Source: Bacteroidia bacterium
GTDB taxonomy: Bacteria; Bacteroidota; Bacteroidia; J057
Direction: 5' to 3'
DNA length: 64,000 bases
Assembly (NCBI GenBank): GCA_041391665.1
Contig: JAWKNO010000002.1
Coordinates: 2,170,001 to 2,234,000, forward strand
Below are positions 17,535-27,128 of the stretch, one piece after another. Made by a program: the position numbers and the translations under genes. Numbering within the stretch: the first letter of the stretch is position 1; each line of letters opens with the position of its first letter. The notes below the pieces were generated by a model. It searched no databases. It was not told the DNA's origin and saw only the letters and a list, made by a program, of their open reading frames with translations.

Positions 17535-19325
17535 TTAGTGGGCCTCTACCGGAGCATGCGATGTGTACCACCGTTCAATTTCTCCACAAAGCCTTGCAAG
17601 TGGGGCATTCCAATTGATGGTGACTTCATTGGTGGTGTAGCTGCAAAAGCTGTCGAGGTAAGTCGTGGCAGGCAGGCTGTCGGGATATACACAGCCATCC
17701 CGGTTGAGTTCGTTTTGAGGGCCTCCGGCCATCAAGCCGGGAACGGGTTCGAAAACGCCGTCTGTCAGGGAAATTCTGTGATGAATATCCATGGGAGAAT
17801 AGCTTCCCACTCCTGTGATAAAACAATACCCGGTGGCATTGCGCCCCAGGATATAATCAAGCGCGGCAGTAGCCGCTGCGGCATACGAGGCGTCTCCGGT
17901 TTTCCGGGCCATAAACATCAGCAATACCCCCCTGCTCGCCAGGTTCCCGTTACTCCCCCAGAGAAAGTCATTCTCCCGGTCTCCAACCGGCACACCGTAA
18001 GGGCTTACAGTCAAGGCATGATCGCGAAACCGGTCAGTGATCAGACGGAGCTTTCGCAGAATAATTTTCTCATCGCCATTCACAGGCAACCTGACGGGTT
18101 GTGCCAACAGCGACATCCAGGCCAGCGGCCCGACATTGCGGCGGGTGGGTGCGTCGTCAAATGTTTGTTCGCCAAATTTCCCCACATAGTAGAAACTATC
18201 TTCACGGGTTGTAACCCAAAGTTCGGCTGCGGCCCAGGCCCTTTCGTCTTCAAAATAATAATCCAGACAGGGCCCCGTCTCTATGTCCCGGGGGTTTTCA
18301 AAACTTACTGCAGGGTTTGCCCTTCCCCACCGCCATGCGGCCAAAGATGCTTTGAGGCAGGAATCGGCAAGGCCTGGCTCCCATTTTCGTATGATTCTTG
18401 AAGCCTGAGCCATCACCGCAGCAAACCCCAGGGTAGCCGCAGTACTTTTTCCGATCATCAGCCGGGTAGCCCGGTCATCTTCGGGCATGATTTTTCCCGG
18501 ATGCCGGGAGGTGGTCAGCTTATGGCAAACAAATCCTTCGCCGGGATCCTGCATGGTAAGCAGCCACCGGATACTCCAAAGGCTTTCGTCAAGGATATCG
18601 GGCAATGTATTGCCGGATTCCGGAATATTGAGCCCAAAGGTGTCGTACTGTTCGGGGGCCGTCTCGTACATTCCCAGTAGCATCCAGGTAGCAAATGTCG
18701 CTGTTGGAACATATTTGCCGTAATCACCGGCATCATACCACCCCCCCGGAGCCGAGACCAGGGTGCCGGCAGGCCGGGAAGCCGAAGCAGCAGACGGGTG
18801 AATTTTCACCTGATCATCGGCGTGGCCAGCTTTTCTGGGCCATTTTTCCGCAAAAGGAGCAACAATGGCCTGAGACGACCGCTGGAAATAAAACGACCGC
18901 AAAATGGTGGCCAGTACATGTTGATGGATATTTGTCTCAATCAGAAACGGATAGGAATTGCCCACCAGCGGAACCTCCAGATAGTATCTGCCGACCTGAT
19001 CAAATGCTGAAAAATCTGCCTTTCGCACCACTTCACCGGAAAATGACCAGCGCAGCGATTCTGTCATTGTATCTGAAAATACGACCGAATGGTCTGACAG
19101 CCTGCGGATCGTAAACTCACCCGAAGGCGCATTGCGAATAATGGCAGTTTTAGGCCCGCCGGGATAAAACCCCACCTGATTCAGTCTGATGTCAGAGGAA
19201 TATGGCGACTCCGTTTGAGTTTTATGAAACGCAAATAGCCAGATGATCCATCCGGCTATTGCTGTAAGTGTTATGATTGTAAATATGATTTTCCCGGTCT
19301 TCATCATCCCATCTTCCGCTGGCAT
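17535..19325 (-). CDS. Glycoside hydrolase family 9 (endoglucanase-type), membrane-anchored
   Basis: 596 residues. An N-terminal hydrophobic segment (IIFTIITLTAIAGWIIWLFAF) acts as signal anchor. An Ig-like CelD_N domain follows (about 42-125, IRLNQVGFYPGGPKTAI), then the GH9 (alpha/alpha)6 barrel. Catalytic features are present: WYDAGDYGKY with D198 and D201 (base side), HHR in MDIHHRISLTDG, and the acid E567 in YTTNEVTINWNAPLA. GH9 enzymes mostly cut beta-1,4-glucans or related beta-glycans by inversion. The start is uncertain between 19325, 19307 and 19304; the first lies only 5 bases after the fcl stop, so it is translated with the GDP-fucose genes. A role trimming the nascent polymer is inferred, as with BcsZ- or ExoK-like hydrolases. 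Confidence 0.85.
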   Translation of the reverse strand: MPAEDGMMKTGKIIFTIITLTAIAGWIIWLFAFHKTQTESPYSSDIRLNQVGFYPGGPKTAIIRNAPSGEFTIRRLSDHSVVFSDTMTESLRWSFSGEVVRKADFSAFDQVGRYYLEVPLVGNSYPFLIETNIHQHVLATILRSFYFQRSSQAIVAPFAEKWPRKAGHADDQVKIHPSAASASRPAGTLVSAPGGWYDAGDYGKYVPTATFATWMLLGMYETAPEQYDTFGLNIPESGNTLPDILDESLWSIRWLLTMQDPGEGFVCHKLTTSRHPGKIMPEDDRATRLMIGKSTAATLGFAAVMAQASRIIRKWEPGLADSCLKASLAAWRWGRANPAVSFENPRDIETGPCLDYYFEDERAWAAAELWVTTREDSFYYVGKFGEQTFDDAPTRRNVGPLAWMSLLAQPVRLPVNGDEKIILRKLRLITDRFRDHALTVSPYGVPVGDRENDFLWGSNGNLASRGVLLMFMARKTGDASYAAAATAALDYILGRNATGYCFITGVGSYSPMDIHHRISLTDGVFEPVPGLMAGGPQNELNRDGCVYPDSLPATTYLDSFCSYTTNEVTINWNAPLARLCGEIERWYTSHAPVEAH

Positions 19326-19330
19326 TCCTC

Positions 19331-20290
19331 TCAGGAAACAACCCGCTCTCCGGAAATATAATATTCGATATTTTGCTGAAACTCCTGATAAACACTTTCG
19401 ATTCCTTCGCGAAGGCCAATGGTCGCGCGAAATCCCTGTGCCTCAAGACGGCTCACGTCCATAAGCTTACGGGGTGTGCCCGATGGTTTTGAAGTGTCAA
19501 ATACAAGTTCTCCTTCAAATCCCACTACTTCTTTGACCATCATTGCCAGATCGCGGATGCTGATATCTTCGCCTACACCGATGTTGACAAATCCTTTTTC
19601 GTCGTAATGTTCCATCAGATACAGACAAGCCCCGGCGAGATCATCCACGTGCAGAAATTCGCGTTTAGGACTACCGTCGCCCCAGATTTCCACCGCCGCT
19701 TTACCTTCCTGTTTTGCTTCATGAAACTTTCGGATCAAAGCAGGAAGAACATGCGATTTTTGCAGGTCATAATTGTCATTGGGCCCGTAGAGATTGGTAG
19801 GCATGCAGGAAATAAAGTTGCAGCCATACTGATCGCGGTAAGCTTCGCAGAGTTTGATACCCGCAATTTTGGCGATTGCATAGGGCTCATTGGTATACTC
19901 CAGAATGCCGGTCAGCAATTGGTCTTCTGACATGGGCTGTTGGGCAAACTTGGGATAAATACAAGAACTTCCGAGGAAGAGCAATTTCTCCACTTTATGC
20001 CGATATGCCTGATGAATAATATTCATCTCAATGGCGAGGTTGTCGTACAGAAATTCTGCGCGATAGGTATTATTGGCAACAATACCCCCAACTTTTGCGG
20101 CAGCGAGAAATACAAAATCGGGTTTTTCCTGAGCAAAGAATTCTTCCACTGCTGTCTGGTCGCGGAGGTCAAGTTCTGAGGAAGAGCGAGTGATGATATT
20201 TTCATACCCTTCTTCTCTGAGTTTTCTTACAATGGCAGATCCTACCATTCCCCGATGCCCGGCAACGTAGATTTTAGCTGTTTTGTGCAT
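19331..20290 (-). CDS. fcl: GDP-L-fucose synthase
   Basis: A 319-residue extended short-chain dehydrogenase. The Rossmann motif is GHRGMVGSAIVRKL, the catalytic triad includes the serine in FLGSSCIYP and the YAIAK motif (Y-x3-K), and the family-specific PTNLYGPNDNYD is present. It converts GDP-4-keto-6-deoxy-D-mannose to GDP-L-fucose by 3,5-epimerisation and NADPH reduction, the step after gmd. Its start overlaps the gmd stop by 17 bases and the GH9 gene follows immediately, so the three are co-translated. With the neighbouring export genes it supplies fucose to the exopolysaccharide. Full length. Confidence 0.95.
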   Translation of the reverse strand: MHKTAKIYVAGHRGMVGSAIVRKLREEGYENIITRSSSELDLRDQTAVEEFFAQEKPDFVFLAAAKVGGIVANNTYRAEFLYDNLAIEMNIIHQAYRHKVEKLLFLGSSCIYPKFAQQPMSEDQLLTGILEYTNEPYAIAKIAGIKLCEAYRDQYGCNFISCMPTNLYGPNDNYDLQKSHVLPALIRKFHEAKQEGKAAVEIWGDGSPKREFLHVDDLAGACLYLMEHYDEKGFVNIGVGEDISIRDLAMMVKEVVGFEGELVFDTSKPSGTPRKLMDVSRLEAQGFRATIGLREGIESVYQEFQQNIEYYISGERVVS

Positions 20291-21314
20291 AGAAGACTTT
20301 ATTCTTTGCTTCTTTAATATCGTTTACCATCATGATCTCGACCAACTCGTCGATACCGACTTTCGCTTCCCAGCCCATTTTTTCTTTAGCTTTGGTCGCA
20401 TCGCCGATAAGCAGCTCGACTTCAGCAGGGCGGAAATAGCGGGGATCTACTTCGACGACAAGTTTGCCGGAAGTTTTGTCGTAGCCTTTTTCATCTACCC
20501 CGGTTCCTTCCCATACGATATCCAGTCCGATATGTGAAGCGGCTCTTTGGACAAAGTCGCGGACGGTGTACATTTTACCAGTGGCAATCACAAAATCTTC
20601 AGGCTGATCTTGCTGCAGCATCAACCACATCGCCTCCACATATTCTTTGGCATATCCCCAGTCGCGTTGTGCGTCAAGATTACCCAGGCGAAGGACTTCG
20701 CGAAGACCTACCGAAATTTCGGCCAGGTTGGTGGTAATTTTGCGGGTTACAAAGGTTTTACCCCTGCGTTCAGATTCGTGGTTGAACAGGATTCCGTTGC
20801 AGGAATAGAGGTCATAGGATTCCCGGAAATTTTTAGTGATCCAGAAACCGTAGAGTTTGGCAACACCGTAGGGGCTGCGTGGATAAAACGGAGTGGTTTC
20901 CTTCTGAGGAATTTCCTGAACCAGGCCATAAAGCTCTGAGGTGGAAGCCTGATAAAACCTTGCCTCCGGACACTGGTTGATCATAGCGTCCAGAATACGA
21001 AGCGTACCAATCGCGTCAACCTGTGCGGTATATTCAGGTACTTCAAAAGATACTTTTACATGGCTTTGCGCGCCAAGGTTATAAATCTCATCGGGATGAA
21101 TTGTGCGGAGCAATTTGTTGAGGTTGGCACTATCAGACAAGTCTCCATGATGGAGGTGTACATTTTTATTGCCCATAAGGTGGTCAATTCTTTCCGTATT
21201 AAAGGAAGATGCCCGGCGAATAATGCCATGTACTTCATAACCTTTTTCCAACAAAAATTCTGTTAAAAAAGAGCCGTCCTGTCCGGTAATACCCGTAATA
21301 AATGCTTTCTTCAT
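20274..21314 (-). CDS. gmd: GDP-mannose 4,6-dehydratase
   Basis: 346 residues. NADP-binding GITGQDGSFLTEFLLEKGY, the active-site YQASTSELYG, YPRSPYGVAK (Y-x3-K) and WGYAKEYVEAMWLMLQ are all characteristic. It converts GDP-D-mannose to GDP-4-keto-6-deoxymannose, the first committed step to GDP-L-fucose (and to GDP-rhamnose/perosamine in other pathways). The overlapping fcl gene fixes the fucose route here. It is encoded 112 bases after the wzc stop on the same strand and is probably read through from the wza-wzc unit. The length is slightly shorter than the E. coli enzyme but complete. Confidence 0.95.
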   Translation of the reverse strand: MKKAFITGITGQDGSFLTEFLLEKGYEVHGIIRRASSFNTERIDHLMGNKNVHLHHGDLSDSANLNKLLRTIHPDEIYNLGAQSHVKVSFEVPEYTAQVDAIGTLRILDAMINQCPEARFYQASTSELYGLVQEIPQKETTPFYPRSPYGVAKLYGFWITKNFRESYDLYSCNGILFNHESERRGKTFVTRKITTNLAEISVGLREVLRLGNLDAQRDWGYAKEYVEAMWLMLQQDQPEDFVIATGKMYTVRDFVQRAASHIGLDIVWEGTGVDEKGYDKTSGKLVVEVDPRYFRPAEVELLIGDATKAKEKMGWEAKVGIDELVEIMMVNDIKEAKNKVFYAQNS

Positions 21315-21402
21315 TTCTGATTTTTAAATGCAATTTACTTTTTACGAAAGGATTTTTTTTTCCCTTTCCATGATATAACTAACAACCGCGGTCACCCGCA
21401 AC

Positions 21403-21430
21403 CAATTAACAATTAACCATTAACAATTAA
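21403..21430. repeat. Short tandem repeat at the 3' end of wzc
   Basis: ATTAACAATTAA occurs twice with a 14-base period, running into the wzc stop codon. The remaining wzc-gmd gap shows no clear terminator. Confidence 0.5.
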
Positions 21431-23787
21431 TCACCATAGCCATAATGACTATCGATATAGCCGTAAGCTGCGACAGATTTTACATCATTGATCAGCATGC
21501 CTACGTTTTTGATTTTTTCTGTATCGTACAATTCATTGATCCACTTCAGGGATTCAACACTGGTCGTACTGTCGCGAACTACATAGATATTGAAGTCTGT
21601 CATCTTCATAATCACCAGATAATCAGAGACCAGCCCCACAGGAGGCGTATCAAATACCACATGGTCGTATTGTTCGCGGAGTTTCTGTATCAGATCTCTC
21701 ATACGGTCTGTGGCAATAAGATCCAGCGGATTGGTACACACAGGCCCTGAGTGAATGACGTCCAGATTTTCGATATGGGTCTTATGAATCATTTCTTTAT
21801 GGTCGGCCACTTCTCCGGAAAGGTAGGAGGAGAGACCACGTCCGTCGCCATTTTCAAAATAACGGGTAACACGGGGGCGACGAAGGTCCATATCGATCAG
21901 CAGTGTACGTTTACCCGCCTGCGACATGACCGCTGCCAGGTTGGTAGCGCAAAAGGTTTTTCCTTCCCCAGAACTTGAAGACGTAAGTCCGATAATTTGC
22001 TGAACCGCATTGTCATTGAGGTATTGCATTTTGATACGGATGGAGCGGAAAGACTCGGCCAATGCTGTGCGGGAATCTTTGGGGACAATATAGTTACTGT
22101 TTCGGTCATGGCGGGCCACAAACCCGAGTACAGGAATATTGGTACTCGACTCTATATCTGCATGGCCTGAGATTTTGTCATTGAGGAAGTCTTTCACGAC
22201 AATTACAATGACAGGGAGCCCAAGTCCGGCAAAAAGTGCGATCAGGATAATCAGCGATTTTTGCGGTGCAATTGGCTTGCGGCCTTCCATTTTGGCGTTT
22301 TCAATAATCTCAATATCTACCGTTTGAGACTGCATAGCCATATACGCCTGGTCGCGTTTGTCGAGCAGATCGCGAAGTCGCGCATCGCCTGCAGCGAGCT
22401 TTCTTTCGAGATCGTATTTATCCGCCAACCCTACAGGGATGGCCCCTCTTTTTCCATAGAGTCTGCGCAATTGTTCTTCCACCCCCTGAAGCCGGTTTTT
22501 TTGAGCTTCCAATCCAGACCTTACATTCGCAGTGATATCACGGCGGGTGTTTTTAATTTTCAACTGGTTGACTTCCCACAGCGGGCCTTTTTTATTGGTC
22601 TGGAAAATCAGATCTGCTTCTTCTTCATATAGCTGTGAGAGCTTGATGATCAGCGAATTAAGTACCGCTTCGTTGATATTAAACATCGAAGGTGCTGCGA
22701 GTTCAATATGCGCATCGGGCCCGGCACTTTCGATATTGGAAAGGGTACGTTCATAATAGTTAACGGCAGAAGAGATGTCATTTCGCTCTCTTTCCAGTAC
22801 CGATATCTGCTGGCCGATCTGTGATTCGGAGATACCTGCATCCACAACTCCGCTTCTTACAAGAGAAGAAGTAAGATCTGTCTGAGTACTTTCTACCTGC
22901 CCGGTAAATTCCTGAATCTGAGAGTCCAGGAAGATAATGGTGCGCATAGCGAGTTCATTCATCTGGCGCATTTCTCCCTGACGGTAGGTTTCGAGCAGGG
23001 TATTGATAAATTTTTTCTGAACCTCAATCAGCGGACCTTCAGATGAAATAGAAAGAATATTGGACTCATCACTTACCGGTTCAATTTTAATTGAGGATTG
23101 AAACATCTCAGCGAGTCCGTCGAGGGTATTAATTTTGAAGAAGTACTGACCCCGGGTATAGGTTTCGTAATCTTCTTTAAAATTGACGCTGAAACTGAGC
23201 ATACTATTTTTAAAAGGCTCACCAATCCGTATTTTCTCATCAATGTCCACTGTTTCAATTTCACGGATGATTTCAGCATTTTTAATATCGTAGAGGCTGA
23301 CTTCTTCACCTTTGGCTTTGACCCGGTATTCGACATCATTCACTTTTTCGAGAAAAATTTCGATGCCGACCAGTTGTTGCTGGGAGGAGTCCACCGTAAC
23401 GGTAAAAGGCACATCTTTGTATTCGGGATTTGCCTTCAGCTTTTGATAACTGAAATAAGAAACACCTACGTCAAGTTTTTGAACCGTTTCACGGATGAGG
23501 TTAAAAGATTGCAGTACCCCGATTTTATCTGCCAGGTCTGACTTTTCCATAAACACGCCGGTACCCAAATCTTCCACTACTGTAGCAGCGTTTTGGTTAC
23601 CGAGGATTGCCTTGGCTTTTACGCGGTATATTTTGGTAGAAAACTTGATCTGAACAAAAGCCAGAACCAATGCAAGAGTTACCCCAATCGCAAAATAATA
23701 CCATCTGCGAACAAACCGCCCCAGCAGTGCTTTTACATCGATCGTGTCGTCGCTGTATTGGTTGTTCATTTTGGAAGACTGAAACAT
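21427..23787 (-). CDS. wzc: Exopolysaccharide co-polymerase with BY-kinase domain (Wzc-like)
   Basis: A 786-residue inner-membrane protein. A Wzz-type N-terminal transmembrane segment (WYYFAIGVTLALVLAFVQI) is followed by a long periplasmic coiled-coil region. A second transmembrane segment (LIILIALFAGLGLPVIVIV) precedes the cytoplasmic tyrosine kinase: Walker A SSSSGEGKT near residue 600, Walker A' LLIDMDLRRPR, Walker B VVFDTPPVG. The tyrosine-rich tail AAYGYIDSHYGYGD is the autophosphorylation cluster. With the Wza-like outer-membrane channel (gene ends 24 bases upstream) it controls chain length and export of a Wzy-dependent polymer. An alternative start is the Met at 23769. No cognate phosphatase (Wzb) is adjacent. 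Confidence 0.92.
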   Translation of the reverse strand: MFQSSKMNNQYSDDTIDVKALLGRFVRRWYYFAIGVTLALVLAFVQIKFSTKIYRVKAKAILGNQNAATVVEDLGTGVFMEKSDLADKIGVLQSFNLIRETVQKLDVGVSYFSYQKLKANPEYKDVPFTVTVDSSQQQLVGIEIFLEKVNDVEYRVKAKGEEVSLYDIKNAEIIREIETVDIDEKIRIGEPFKNSMLSFSVNFKEDYETYTRGQYFFKINTLDGLAEMFQSSIKIEPVSDESNILSISSEGPLIEVQKKFINTLLETYRQGEMRQMNELAMRTIIFLDSQIQEFTGQVESTQTDLTSSLVRSGVVDAGISESQIGQQISVLERERNDISSAVNYYERTLSNIESAGPDAHIELAAPSMFNINEAVLNSLIIKLSQLYEEEADLIFQTNKKGPLWEVNQLKIKNTRRDITANVRSGLEAQKNRLQGVEEQLRRLYGKRGAIPVGLADKYDLERKLAAGDARLRDLLDKRDQAYMAMQSQTVDIEIIENAKMEGRKPIAPQKSLIILIALFAGLGLPVIVIVVKDFLNDKISGHADIESSTNIPVLGFVARHDRNSNYIVPKDSRTALAESFRSIRIKMQYLNDNAVQQIIGLTSSSSGEGKTFCATNLAAVMSQAGKRTLLIDMDLRRPRVTRYFENGDGRGLSSYLSGEVADHKEMIHKTHIENLDVIHSGPVCTNPLDLIATDRMRDLIQKLREQYDHVVFDTPPVGLVSDYLVIMKMTDFNIYVVRDSTTSVESLKWINELYDTEKIKNVGMLINDVKSVAAYGYIDSHYGYGD

Positions 23788-23811
23788 GATACAAAAATTA
23801 AAAGATGACTA

Positions 23812-24615
23812 CTACTGCTGCTTTCTGATCTGAATTTGATTGGCAATATTGATCGCTGTTAAAGTTACTGCAGCGCCACTGAAAATCACAGACAACAGCT
23901 GAAGGTTTGATAGGTTCGACCGGTTGTTTTTGATTTCCATGTTGGGCACATACAAGATATCGTTGGGCAACAGGTAATAGTAGGGTGATTTAAAAATTTC
24001 CGGATTGGTCAGATCCACTTTTATTACTTCCGAACCGCCTCTTACATTGCGGATCAGGTGTATATTTTTTCTATCTGCAAACTCTTTAAAGTCGCTGGCC
24101 AAAGCCATTGCCTCCAGGAGGTTCACCGAGTTGTTGTACACATAATAATAGCCGGGTTTGTTTACTTCCCCAATGATGGAGATCCGATAACTTACCAGCG
24201 TCACAAAAACTGTGGCATTAACAAATGCTTTATCCCGGACTTTTTCCTGAATTACGGCCCGGGCCTCATTGACTGTCATACCCATCACATTGATCTTGCC
24301 AATATCAGGAAGGTAAATATACCCCGAATCACTGACAGAGTAGCCATAAAGATACACTCCTACCTCGTTGATATTAAAAATGCCATCAGGCATCGCATTA
24401 AGGTACTGGGTATTCTGAGGGTTAAGATCTTTTACTTTAATAGAAAGTACGTCGTTGGGTTGAATTTTGTATAGCGGCGCCTTATTCTCCATAGAGACCG
24501 AAGCGTCATAGCGAAAACCACCATTCTGAAAGAGAATAGTATTTTTATTTGAAATACAGGAGGATAAAAGTAAAGTAATTCCAGTGACCAAGAGAAGTAC
24601 AAAATGTTTTTTCAT
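23812..24615 (-). CDS. wza: Polysaccharide export outer-membrane lipoprotein (Wza-like)
   Basis: 267 residues. A lipoprotein signal (MKKHFVLLLVTGITLLLSSC) has its lipobox cysteine at 20. The poly-export motif YKIQPNDVLSIKVKDLN, and then one or two SLBB-type ubiquitin-like folds (VFVTLVSYRISIIGEVNKPG, MALASDFKEF, LLPNDILYVPN), complete the Wza architecture. It ends in a hydrophobic helix (SVIFSGAAVTLTAINIANQI), fitting the membrane-spanning C-terminal helix. It would form the outer-membrane exit pore docking on the Wzc-like co-polymerase. It heads the wza-wzc(-gmd-fcl-GH9) unit, and a conserved 35-bp element lies 67-101 bases upstream. Confidence 0.92.
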   Translation of the reverse strand: MKKHFVLLLVTGITLLLSSCISNKNTILFQNGGFRYDASVSMENKAPLYKIQPNDVLSIKVKDLNPQNTQYLNAMPDGIFNINEVGVYLYGYSVSDSGYIYLPDIGKINVMGMTVNEARAVIQEKVRDKAFVNATVFVTLVSYRISIIGEVNKPGYYYVYNNSVNLLEAMALASDFKEFADRKNIHLIRNVRGGSEVIKVDLTNPEIFKSPYYYLLPNDILYVPNMEIKNNRSNLSNLQLLSVIFSGAAVTLTAINIANQIQIRKQQ

Positions 24616-24681
24616 GATACAGTGTTTACTACGATTTCACCAACAAGTTAGCCAAAATAGGGCCAGAAGTATTTGCTTTGT

Positions 24682-24716
24682 GGTGAACAGCTAATATTAT
24701 TTCCCGAATAGTAATA
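24682..24716 (-). promoter_or_regulatory. Candidate shared upstream element, copy A (upstream of wza)
   Basis: This 35-base block aligns without gaps to 27950-27984 with 29 identities; shared parts include GGTGAAC, TTATT, CCCGAA and AGTA. It lies 67-101 bases upstream of the wza start, in the position of an operator or activator site. Confidence 0.5.
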
Positions 24717-24746
24717 GGATAATTTTAAAATGATCTTGTAAATGAA

Positions 24747-24786
24747 AGGGCTTTGCAGGTGAATCTACTTCTCCATACAAAGCCCT
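24747..24786 (-). terminator. Candidate terminator after cysN
   Basis: AGGGCTTTG (24747-24755) pairs perfectly with CAAAGCCCT (24778-24786) over a 22-nt loop. On the minus strand a TTTCATTT stretch follows. It lies 54 bases beyond the cysN stop and separates the cys unit from wza. Confidence 0.5.
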
Positions 24787-24839
24787 CGTGGGGGTCAATA
24801 CGGTTACCGCAGCGATTCTGCAGCGACCGGCAGTCGGAA

Positions 24840-26081
24840 TCAGATAATCATCCCCGCAGCAACTGTCTCATTGGTAAACTCATCCACCAGGATGATGCTG
24901 CCAGTGGTACGGTTACGGGCATAACTATCGTGCAGCAAAGGCACTGTAGTTCTGATCAGAATACGACCAATGTCATTGAGGCCCATATCTGAATTGTCCT
25001 CTACACGGTGCAGGGTATTGACATCCACTTTGTAGCGAATTTCCTTGACGATACATCTTGCATCCCGGGTAGTATGGCGGATTTTATATTTGTTGCGGGG
25101 CGTCAGTTTTTTCTCCGACATCCAGCATATCATCAGTTCGATATCCTGATCTACGGTTGCCTGGTTTTCAGGCTTAACCAGCATATCTCCACGGCTGATA
25201 TCGATTTCATCTTCCAAAGTGATGGTTACTGACATAGGCGTATAAGCCTCCTCCAGTGGCCCTTCATAGGTATCGATCGATTTGATTTTGGAGGAAAAAC
25301 CGGATGGTAAGACCACGACATCATCTCCAGGCTTAAATACACCTCCGGAAACTCTGCCTGCATACCCACGGTAGTCAGGGTTGCCATCGGACTGTGGCCG
25401 AATCACATACTGCACAGGAAAACGGCTGTCAACATGGTTGTAATCATTGTCAACATGAACAGTTTCCAGTGTGTAGAGAAGAGAAGAACCTTTGTACCAG
25501 GGCATACGCTCAGAGTCATTCACTACGTTGTCGCCTTTGAGGGCACTGATAGGAATGTAGCGAATGTCCGGCACTTTCAGTTTAGATGAAAACTCTTCGT
25601 ACTGATCTACAATTTTGTTGTATTGTTCTTCAGAGTAATCCACCAGGTCCATTTTGTTTACACAAACGATCAGGTGTTTGATCTGAAGCAAAGAAGTGAT
25701 AAATGAGTGTCTGCGGGTTTGCTCCACAACGCCATGGCGGGCATCAATCAGAATAATAGCCAGGTTGACTGTCGAGGCACCCGTCACCATATTACGTGTG
25801 TACTGGATATGTCCGGGAGTATCGGCGAGGATAAACTTACGGCGTGGTGTTGCAAAATAGCGGTAGGCGACATCGATCGTAATGCCTTGTTCGCGCTCTG
25901 CTTTCAGACCATCGGTGAGGAGTGCGAGGTCAAGGTAATCATCACCCCGATTAGAACTGGTGCGTTCAATGGATTCGAGTTGGTCCTCGAAAATGGATTT
26001 CGTGTCATAGAGCAGGCGACCGATCAGGGTACTTTTTCCGTCATCGACGCTGCCGGCTGTAGAAAATCTAAGTAAGTCCAT
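24840..26081 (-). CDS. cysN: Sulfate adenylyltransferase subunit 1 (GTPase)
   Basis: A 413-residue EF-Tu-like GTPase: P-loop GSVDDGKST, switch II DTPGH, NKMD specificity motif and a conserved RYIPISALKGDNV, then two beta-barrel domains. It couples GTP hydrolysis to APS synthesis by CysD from sulfate and ATP. It is a stand-alone CysN, with no C-terminal CysC fusion, consistent with the separate cysC upstream. The order cysC-cysD-cysN on the minus strand has gaps of 86 and 58 bases. No APS/PAPS reductase or sulfite reductase is in the window, so the operon's product here is most simply PAPS for the sulfotransferase. Confidence 0.95.
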   Translation of the reverse strand: MDLLRFSTAGSVDDGKSTLIGRLLYDTKSIFEDQLESIERTSSNRGDDYLDLALLTDGLKAEREQGITIDVAYRYFATPRRKFILADTPGHIQYTRNMVTGASTVNLAIILIDARHGVVEQTRRHSFITSLLQIKHLIVCVNKMDLVDYSEEQYNKIVDQYEEFSSKLKVPDIRYIPISALKGDNVVNDSERMPWYKGSSLLYTLETVHVDNDYNHVDSRFPVQYVIRPQSDGNPDYRGYAGRVSGGVFKPGDDVVVLPSGFSSKIKSIDTYEGPLEEAYTPMSVTITLEDEIDISRGDMLVKPENQATVDQDIELMICWMSEKKLTPRNKYKIRHTTRDARCIVKEIRYKVDVNTLHRVEDNSDMGLNDIGRILIRTTVPLLHDSYARNRTTGSIILVDEFTNETVAAGMII

Positions 26082-26139
26082 GTATTTTTTTAAAGACTAA
26101 AATATTCAAATAATTAAAACCTGACAAAACAGGGATGAC

Positions 26140-27042
26140 CTAAAAATACCCCTGACGCTTACGGTCTTCCATAGAGGAATCAGAACGCTTGTCGTCTGTA
26201 CGGCCACCTCTTTCCGTCACACGTGTAGCGGCAACCTCCTCAATGATCGCGGGGATATTGTCAGCTTCAGAAAGAACAGCACCTGTACAGGTAGCATCGC
26301 CGATGGTACGGAAACGCACCACTTTTTCCTCATATTTTTCGCCATTGAGAAGTGTAATGAAAGGACTTTCAGCCAAAAATACACCTCCGCGATTGACGAC
26401 CTTGCGTTTGTGGGCAAAGTACAGACTGGGCAGCTCTACTTTTTCATTGTAGAGATACATCCAAACGTCGAGTTCTGTCCAGTTGGAGATCGGGAATACA
26501 CGGAAATTTTCGCCCTGATTGAGATATCCATTGTAAAGATCCCAGAGTTCAGGGCGCTGATTTTTGGGTTCCCACTGTCCAAATTCATCGCGGTGAGAGA
26601 AAAAGCGCTCTTTGGCGCGAGCTTTTTCTTCGTCGCGACGGGCGCCGCCGAGGCAGGCGTCAAATTTATTCTGCTCAATTCCTTCCAGCAATGTAATGCT
26701 CTGAAGCGCATTGCGGCTGGGATTAGGACCTTTTTCTTCGACGGCATGGCCGCTGTCGATCGAGTCCTGTACAGATGCGACAATCAGACGGGCACCCATT
26801 TCAGCGACAAACCGATCGCGATATTCGATGGTTTCGGGGAAATTGTGTCCTGTATCCACGTGCATCATGGGCATCGGCAATTTTGCCGGATAAAAAGCTT
26901 TTCGAGCCAGGTGAGCCAACGTAATGGAATCTTTGCCTCCGGAAAAGAGCAATACGGGCCGCTCAAACTGGGCCGCAGTTTCCCGGATAACAAAAATTGC
27001 TTCCGATTCAAGTTGTTGAAGATGACTAAGTCTATAGTCCAT
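26140..27042 (-). CDS. cysD: Sulfate adenylyltransferase subunit 2
   Basis: A 300-residue PP-loop ATPase of the adenylyltransferase type, with LLFSGGKDSITLAHLARK near the N-terminus and the family blocks MHVDTGHNFPET, ACLGGARRDEEKARAKER and FPISNWTELDVWMYL. It forms APS from ATP and sulfate in complex with CysN. The C-terminus (ERGGRTDDKRSDSSMEDRKRQGYF) is the standard CysD ending. Full length and well conserved. Confidence 0.96.
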   Translation of the reverse strand: MDYRLSHLQQLESEAIFVIRETAAQFERPVLLFSGGKDSITLAHLARKAFYPAKLPMPMMHVDTGHNFPETIEYRDRFVAEMGARLIVASVQDSIDSGHAVEEKGPNPSRNALQSITLLEGIEQNKFDACLGGARRDEEKARAKERFFSHRDEFGQWEPKNQRPELWDLYNGYLNQGENFRVFPISNWTELDVWMYLYNEKVELPSLYFAHKRKVVNRGGVFLAESPFITLLNGEKYEEKVVRFRTIGDATCTGAVLSEADNIPAIIEEVAATRVTERGGRTDDKRSDSSMEDRKRQGYF

Positions 27043-27128
27043 TCGTCTGCAAACTATTAGTGATGGTAAAATATTTAAATTAATCCTGTGCGAGTATATA
27101 ATCCTGTTAGTCGGAAAAAGAGTCTAAC

